Assembly (NCBI GenBank): GCA_011052055.1
Contig: DRJW01000060.1
Span: forward strand, 1 to 9,175
From: Nitrospirota bacterium
GTDB lineage: Bacteria > Nitrospinota_A > UBA7883
Direction: 5' to 3'
DNA length: 9,175 bases
Shown here: piece by piece, positions 6,242 to 9,175 of the stretch
Position numbering within the stretch: position 1 is the stretch's first letter
Layout of the letters: every line of letters starts with the position of its first letter
Position numbers and translations under genes: made by a program
The notes under the pieces: generated by a model
What the model was told of the DNA's origin: nothing
Database searches by the model: none
The model's input: the letters and a program-made list of their open reading frames with translations, nothing else

Positions 6242-6979
6242 CTACACTTTTTTGAAGTGTAAAAAATACTCCCTGTTCCCCTTCGCTCCCTGTATCGGCG
6301 ACTCGCAAACCGAGATATAAGCCAGCCTCTCTTCTTTTACAAAATATTCTTTCAGGTTTTCTATCACCTCTTGATGTATTCGCGCGTCTTTCACGATTCC
6401 GCCTTTTCCTACTTTATCTCTTCCCGCTTCAAATTGCGGTTTTACCAGCAGAGCCAAATCCGTCTTAGATGAGAGGCGCCCTAAAAGAGGAGGAATTACC
6501 AGACGAAGGGAGATGAACGAAACATCCGCGACTATGATATCAAGGCTGTCGGTGATGATCGCAGGATCGATTTTCCGTACGTTGGTTTTCTCAAGGACGA
6601 TAACCCTGTTGTCGATCCGCAGTCTATAGTCGAGCTGGTTGACGCCAGAGTCGAGCGCCCACACTTTTGCGGCGCCCCTTTGCAAAAGACAGTCGGTAAA
6701 ACCTCCTGTGGAAGAGCCGACATCGGCGCATATTTTTTCCGAGGGATCGATCCCGAACCGGTCTAAAGCGTAAGCGAGCTTTATCCCTCCCCTGGAGACA
6801 TAATCGGCCTGCTTTTTTTTAATGGTTATTTCGCACTCTTCCGGCGTCAGCGCGCCAGATTTTACGATTTTTTCGTTGTCAACCAGAACCGCGCCGGCGA
6901 GAATCAGAGCCTGGGCCCTGTTCCGGCTTCGGGCCAGTCCTCTTTCAGTGAGAAGGATGTCCAGACGTTTTTTGGGCAT
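6242..6979 (-). CDS. tlyA: TlyA family rRNA 2'-O-methyltransferase (haemolysin A family)
   Basis: S-adenosylmethionine-dependent methyltransferase that in characterised members methylates 2'-OH of C1920 in 23S rRNA, and in longer forms also C1409 in 16S rRNA; loss gives capreomycin resistance in mycobacteria. The 245-residue protein has an N-terminal S4 RNA-binding domain (about 3-58, KRLDILLTERGLARSRNRAQALILAGAVLVD) and an FtsJ-like domain. The SAM motif DVGSSTGGFTDCLL is at 86-99. The K-D-K-E tetrad of 2'-O-methyltransferases is complete: K67 (SRGGIKL), D152 (ADVSF), K180 (LLVKPQFE) and E237 (KGNREY). The ATG at 6979 lies 35 bases inside dxs with no visible ribosome binding site, implying coupled translation. 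The dxs-tlyA pairing is common in bacteria. Haemolysin is a historical name, not evidence of toxicity. Confidence 0.95.
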   Translation of the reverse strand: MPKKRLDILLTERGLARSRNRAQALILAGAVLVDNEKIVKSGALTPEECEITIKKKQADYVSRGGIKLAYALDRFGIDPSEKICADVGSSTGGFTDCLLQRGAAKVWALDSGVNQLDYRLRIDNRVIVLEKTNVRKIDPAIITDSLDIIVADVSFISLRLVIPPLLGRLSSKTDLALLVKPQFEAGRDKVGKGGIVKDARIHQEVIENLKEYFVKEERLAYISVCESPIQGAKGNREYFLHFKKV

Positions 6980-8918
6980 GATCGAGCGAAACAGAAATTC
7001 TTTCAGGATCGCGTGTGGTATTGTCGATAAACTCGCGGGCGGAATTTTCTATTCCATCCACGTCCAGTCCCAGCTTTTTGAGCATGAGCCCGGCCTGGGA
7101 ATGCTCGATAAATCTGTCGGGAATCCCCAGACGGCGAACAAAAACGCGCATGATTTTTTCTGATTCGAAAAGCTCAAGTAAAGCCGATCCGAAGCCTCCC
7201 GTGAGAGAGTTTTCCTCAACGGTAAGTATTCTCCCGCATTTTCGCCCCACCTCGGCTATCAACTCATGATCCAGCGGCTTGATGAACCGCGCGTTGACAA
7301 CGGCTACTGAATAACCATCCTTCTTAAGACGATCCGCCGCTTCGAGGGCGAAGTCCACCAGCCTGCCTACGGCTACGATGCAAAGGTCGTCCCCTTTTTT
7401 CAAGAGCTCAGCCTTGCCTATCGGGATAGCTTTTATTTTAGCCGACAGCTTGACCCCACTCGTAGCCCCTCTTGGATAGCGCAACGCCGCCGGCCCCGGA
7501 TATTCTATGGCTGTCTTGAGCATAGAGCGAAGCTCCTGCCCGTCTTTTGGCGCCATTACCACCATGTTCGGAGCGATCCTCAAGAATGAAAGATCAAAAG
7601 CGCCCTGATGGGTGGCTCCATCCTCCCCCACAATGCCGGCGCGGTCGACCGCGAACGTCACGTTCTGGTTTGTAAGGCAGACATCGTGCAATATCTGGTC
7701 GAACACCCGTTGCAGGAAAGTGGAATAGACGGCGAACACAGGTTTTAACCCTTCCACGGCCAGACCGGAGGCGAAAGTGGTGGCGTGTTGCTCGGCTATG
7801 CCCACATCGAAGAACCTTTCAGGAAATTTTTCGGAGAACTGCGTAAGGCCGGTTCCATCCGGCATGGCGGCGGTTATAGCGACTATTTTTTCATCCTCGT
7901 CCGCAAGCTGTACAAGGGCGTCTGAAAATACATCGGTATATGTCTTGCCCGTTTTCTTTTTCCTGGCCGATCCCGTGTCTGGATCGAACGGGGATACGCC
8001 GTGAAACGAGGTGGCCCTCTCTTCGGCCGGCTTGTAGCCTTTTCCTTTTTTTGTAACCACATGCACAAGCTTGGGGCCCTCTAAATCTTTCACAGCCTGA
8101 AAAGTTTCTATCAGGTATGAAATCTCATGGCCTTCAATAGGCCCGATATATTTATATCCCAGATCCTCGAAAAGTTTTCCCGGAATCATCATCCCTTTAA
8201 TGGCGCCCCTGAAGCGCTCCGAGAACTGAGCCGCAGGACCGCCAGCCAGCGATTTCATAATCTGATCCCACTCCTGTTCGATGCGGACGAACCATCTGCC
8301 GGTTATGATCCTGTTGAGGTGTTGCGACATGGCGCCTACGGCGCCCGATATCGACATCTCGTTGTCGTTTAATACTACGGTCAGGTTCGTTCGCAGACTG
8401 CCTGCGTTGTTAAGCCCCTCGAAAGCTATTCCCGCGCTTAACGACCCGTCCCCTATAACAGCGATAACCTTGTTCTTTTTATTTAGCAGATCGCGCGCCT
8501 CGGCGAAACCGAGCGCGGCGGATATTGAAGTCCCGGAATGGCCGGTGTTAAAACAATCGTAAGAGCTTTCCTCCATGCTTGGGAAACCGGATAAGCCGTG
8601 GGCCTTACGAAGGGTGTCGAATCGAGCGTTTCTGCCGGTCAAAATTTTGTGAGCGTAGCACTGGTGCCCCACATCCCAGATAATCCTGTCTACGGGGGCG
8701 TTATAGACATAATGAAGGGCTATCGTAAGCTCCACGACACCCAGGCTAGACGCCAGATGACCTCCATTTCTGGAAACGACATCTATTATCCGGCGCCGCA
8801 CCTCATCGGCCAACTGCTCCAGCTCGTTAACCGACATACCCTTTATATCAAGGGGGGTCGCTATATGTTTTAACAGATTGGAAACAGCTTTTGTATGTAT
8901 AAGATTCTCTTTATCCAC
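6945..8918 (-). CDS. dxs: 1-deoxy-D-xylulose-5-phosphate synthase
   Basis: Thiamine-diphosphate enzyme that condenses pyruvate and glyceraldehyde 3-phosphate to DXP, the first and usually rate-setting step of the MEP pathway, also feeding thiamine and pyridoxal synthesis. The 657-residue protein has all expected elements: GGHLASSLG with H54 (52-60), VGHQCYAHKILTGR (83-96), the ThDP/Mg motif GDGSLSAGIAFEGLNN (156-171), the catalytic glutamate E376 in DVGIAEQHAT, and DRAGIVGEDGATHQG (425-439). The C-terminal transketolase domain contains VGRLVDFALEAA and ENSLTGGFGSALLE. The GTG at 8918 is the only upstream start: an in-frame TAA stands two codons before it and the next ATG is residue 28. This leaves a lead of about 18 residues and a tail (632-657) that make it slightly longer than usual. 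The ribosome binding site is weak. Confidence 0.98.
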   Translation of the reverse strand: MDKENLIHTKAVSNLLKHIATPLDIKGMSVNELEQLADEVRRRIIDVVSRNGGHLASSLGVVELTIALHYVYNAPVDRIIWDVGHQCYAHKILTGRNARFDTLRKAHGLSGFPSMEESSYDCFNTGHSGTSISAALGFAEARDLLNKKNKVIAVIGDGSLSAGIAFEGLNNAGSLRTNLTVVLNDNEMSISGAVGAMSQHLNRIITGRWFVRIEQEWDQIMKSLAGGPAAQFSERFRGAIKGMMIPGKLFEDLGYKYIGPIEGHEISYLIETFQAVKDLEGPKLVHVVTKKGKGYKPAEERATSFHGVSPFDPDTGSARKKKTGKTYTDVFSDALVQLADEDEKIVAITAAMPDGTGLTQFSEKFPERFFDVGIAEQHATTFASGLAVEGLKPVFAVYSTFLQRVFDQILHDVCLTNQNVTFAVDRAGIVGEDGATHQGAFDLSFLRIAPNMVVMAPKDGQELRSMLKTAIEYPGPAALRYPRGATSGVKLSAKIKAIPIGKAELLKKGDDLCIVAVGRLVDFALEAADRLKKDGYSVAVVNARFIKPLDHELIAEVGRKCGRILTVEENSLTGGFGSALLELFESEKIMRVFVRRLGIPDRFIEHSQAGLMLKKLGLDVDGIENSAREFIDNTTRDPERISVSLDHAQKTSGHPSH

Positions 8919-8929
8919 TCGTTACACCC

Positions 8930-8958
8930 GTTATAGCCATGACTTCGCATGCTCTCAC
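8930..8958 (-). promoter_or_regulatory. possible promoter immediately upstream of dxs
   Basis: The minus strand carries GTGAGA (8958-8953) and TATAAC (8935-8930) with a 17-base spacer, matching four and five of six consensus bases. Transcription would start near 8923, only about five bases before the dxs GTG, so the message would be almost leaderless; this fits the weak ribosome binding site. The -35 match is modest and an upstream promoter cannot be excluded. Confidence 0.3.
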
Positions 8959-8982
8959 ATTTACCTTGATTTGTACAACCGC

Positions 8983-9011
8983 TTGCAAAATTCGTTATGA
9001 AATGCTATATT
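8983..9011 (+). promoter_or_regulatory. predicted sigma-70-type promoter for the divergent plus-strand gene
   Basis: TTGCAA (8983-8988) and TATATT (9006-9011) are separated by exactly 17 bases, and TGC directly before the -10 box forms an extended -10. The predicted start is near 9018. The -10 is framed by ATGC and GCAT (9002-9005 and 9012-9015), giving a partly symmetric site that a repressor could use, though this is speculative. It points away from dxs toward the reading frame at the right edge. Confidence 0.55.
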
Positions 9012-9077
9012 GCATGTAGTTGGAAAGATGTAAGTTCCATCCCCAAGTCCGTTGTCAGAGTGTGGGAGTTTTTGTAG

Positions 9078-9107
9078 CCATAGCTTTTTCAGAAGGAAAG
9101 CTTATGG
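9078..9107 (+). other. stem-loop in the leader of the right-edge gene
   Basis: CCATAGCTTT (9078-9087) pairs with AAAGCTTATGG (9097-9107) with one bulged A, enclosing a loop of about nine bases; ten pairs form in all. It lies about 25 bases before the predicted ATG at 9132, between the promoter and a strong ribosome binding site. No known riboswitch consensus is recognisable, and no U-run follows, so it is not a typical terminator. It could affect translation or message stability; this is inference. Confidence 0.4.
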
Positions 9108-9131
9108 CGGGTAACGTTCAAGGAGGAGGAA

Positions 9132-9175
9132 ATGACCTTTCTAATCAGAAAATCGAATAACCCCGCAGGTAACCA
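9132..9175 (+). CDS. start of a plus-strand gene cut by the window edge
   Basis: An ATG at 9132 follows an unusually strong ribosome binding site, AAGGAGGAGG at 9120-9129, two to five bases before the start, and the frame (MTFLIRKSNNPAGN) stays open to the last base. A good promoter and a leader of about 110 bases lie upstream, so a real gene divergent from dxs is likely. The fourteen visible residues do not reveal a family. An overlapping alternative is an 18-codon ORF at 9104-9160 (MAGNVQGGGNDLSNQKIE), preceded by AAGGAAAG, which could be a leader peptide or simply noise. Confidence 0.45.
   Translation, partial: MTFLIRKSNNPAGN

Noticed and set aside
6242..6979. tlyA as a haemolysin or virulence factor
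   Set aside because: The S4 domain, SAM motif and complete K-D-K-E tetrad identify an rRNA methyltransferase; the haemolysin label is historical.
9018..9131. Riboswitch (for example cyclic-di-GMP type) in the leader of the right-edge gene
   Set aside because: The GGGTAAC near the end looked suggestive, but the conserved core bases and the paired helices of known classes are not there; only a simple stem-loop is supported.

Overview
The window is an ordinary bacterial housekeeping locus. Nine complete genes all lie on the minus strand, so it reads right to left: dxs - tlyA - (short intergenic stretch) - rpsB - tsf - pyrH - frr - uppS - cdsA - dxr. Both edges may hold fragments of plus-strand genes: a possible 3' end at the left and a possible 5' end at the right. 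I see no rRNA, tRNA, CRISPR array, insertion sequence, phage gene or defence gene. The organism is a bacterium using the non-mevalonate (MEP) route to isoprenoids, with roughly balanced base composition and mixed ATG/GTG starts. I cannot place it in a phylum from these genes; the order rpsB-tsf-pyrH-frr-uppS-cdsA-dxr is shared by many unrelated bacterial phyla.

Right part (about 6240-9175): dxs starts with GTG and overlaps tlyA (rRNA 2'-O-methyltransferase) by 35 bases. The dxs-proximal region also carries a good plus-strand promoter (TTGCAA, 17-base spacer, TATATT with an extended -10), followed by a leader with a hairpin and a strong ribosome binding site for a gene that runs off the window. 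dxs and that gene are therefore divergent.

Middle gap (5950-6241, 292 bases): it holds a 31-codon small open reading frame, two interleaved inverted repeats, a convincing minus-strand promoter, and a leader of about 130 bases before rpsB with a 16-codon upstream reading frame and an 8-base inverted repeat.

Left part (80-5949): the translation genes rpsB (ribosomal protein S2), tsf (EF-Ts) and frr (ribosome recycling factor) surround pyrH (UMP kinase). They run directly into uppS, cdsA and dxr, which make the undecaprenyl carrier lipid, CDP-diacylglycerol and MEP. Spacing is very tight: GTGA stop/start overlaps at tsf/pyrH and cdsA/dxr, a 41-base overlap at uppS/cdsA, and gaps of 3 and 20 bases on either side of frr. 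Dxs and Dxr catalyse steps 1 and 2 of the MEP pathway, whose C5 products feed UppS, so the region couples ribosome supply with envelope-lipid supply. I found no new biological system here; the items worth checking are small: the intergenic small ORF, the rpsB leader, and the two edge fragments.
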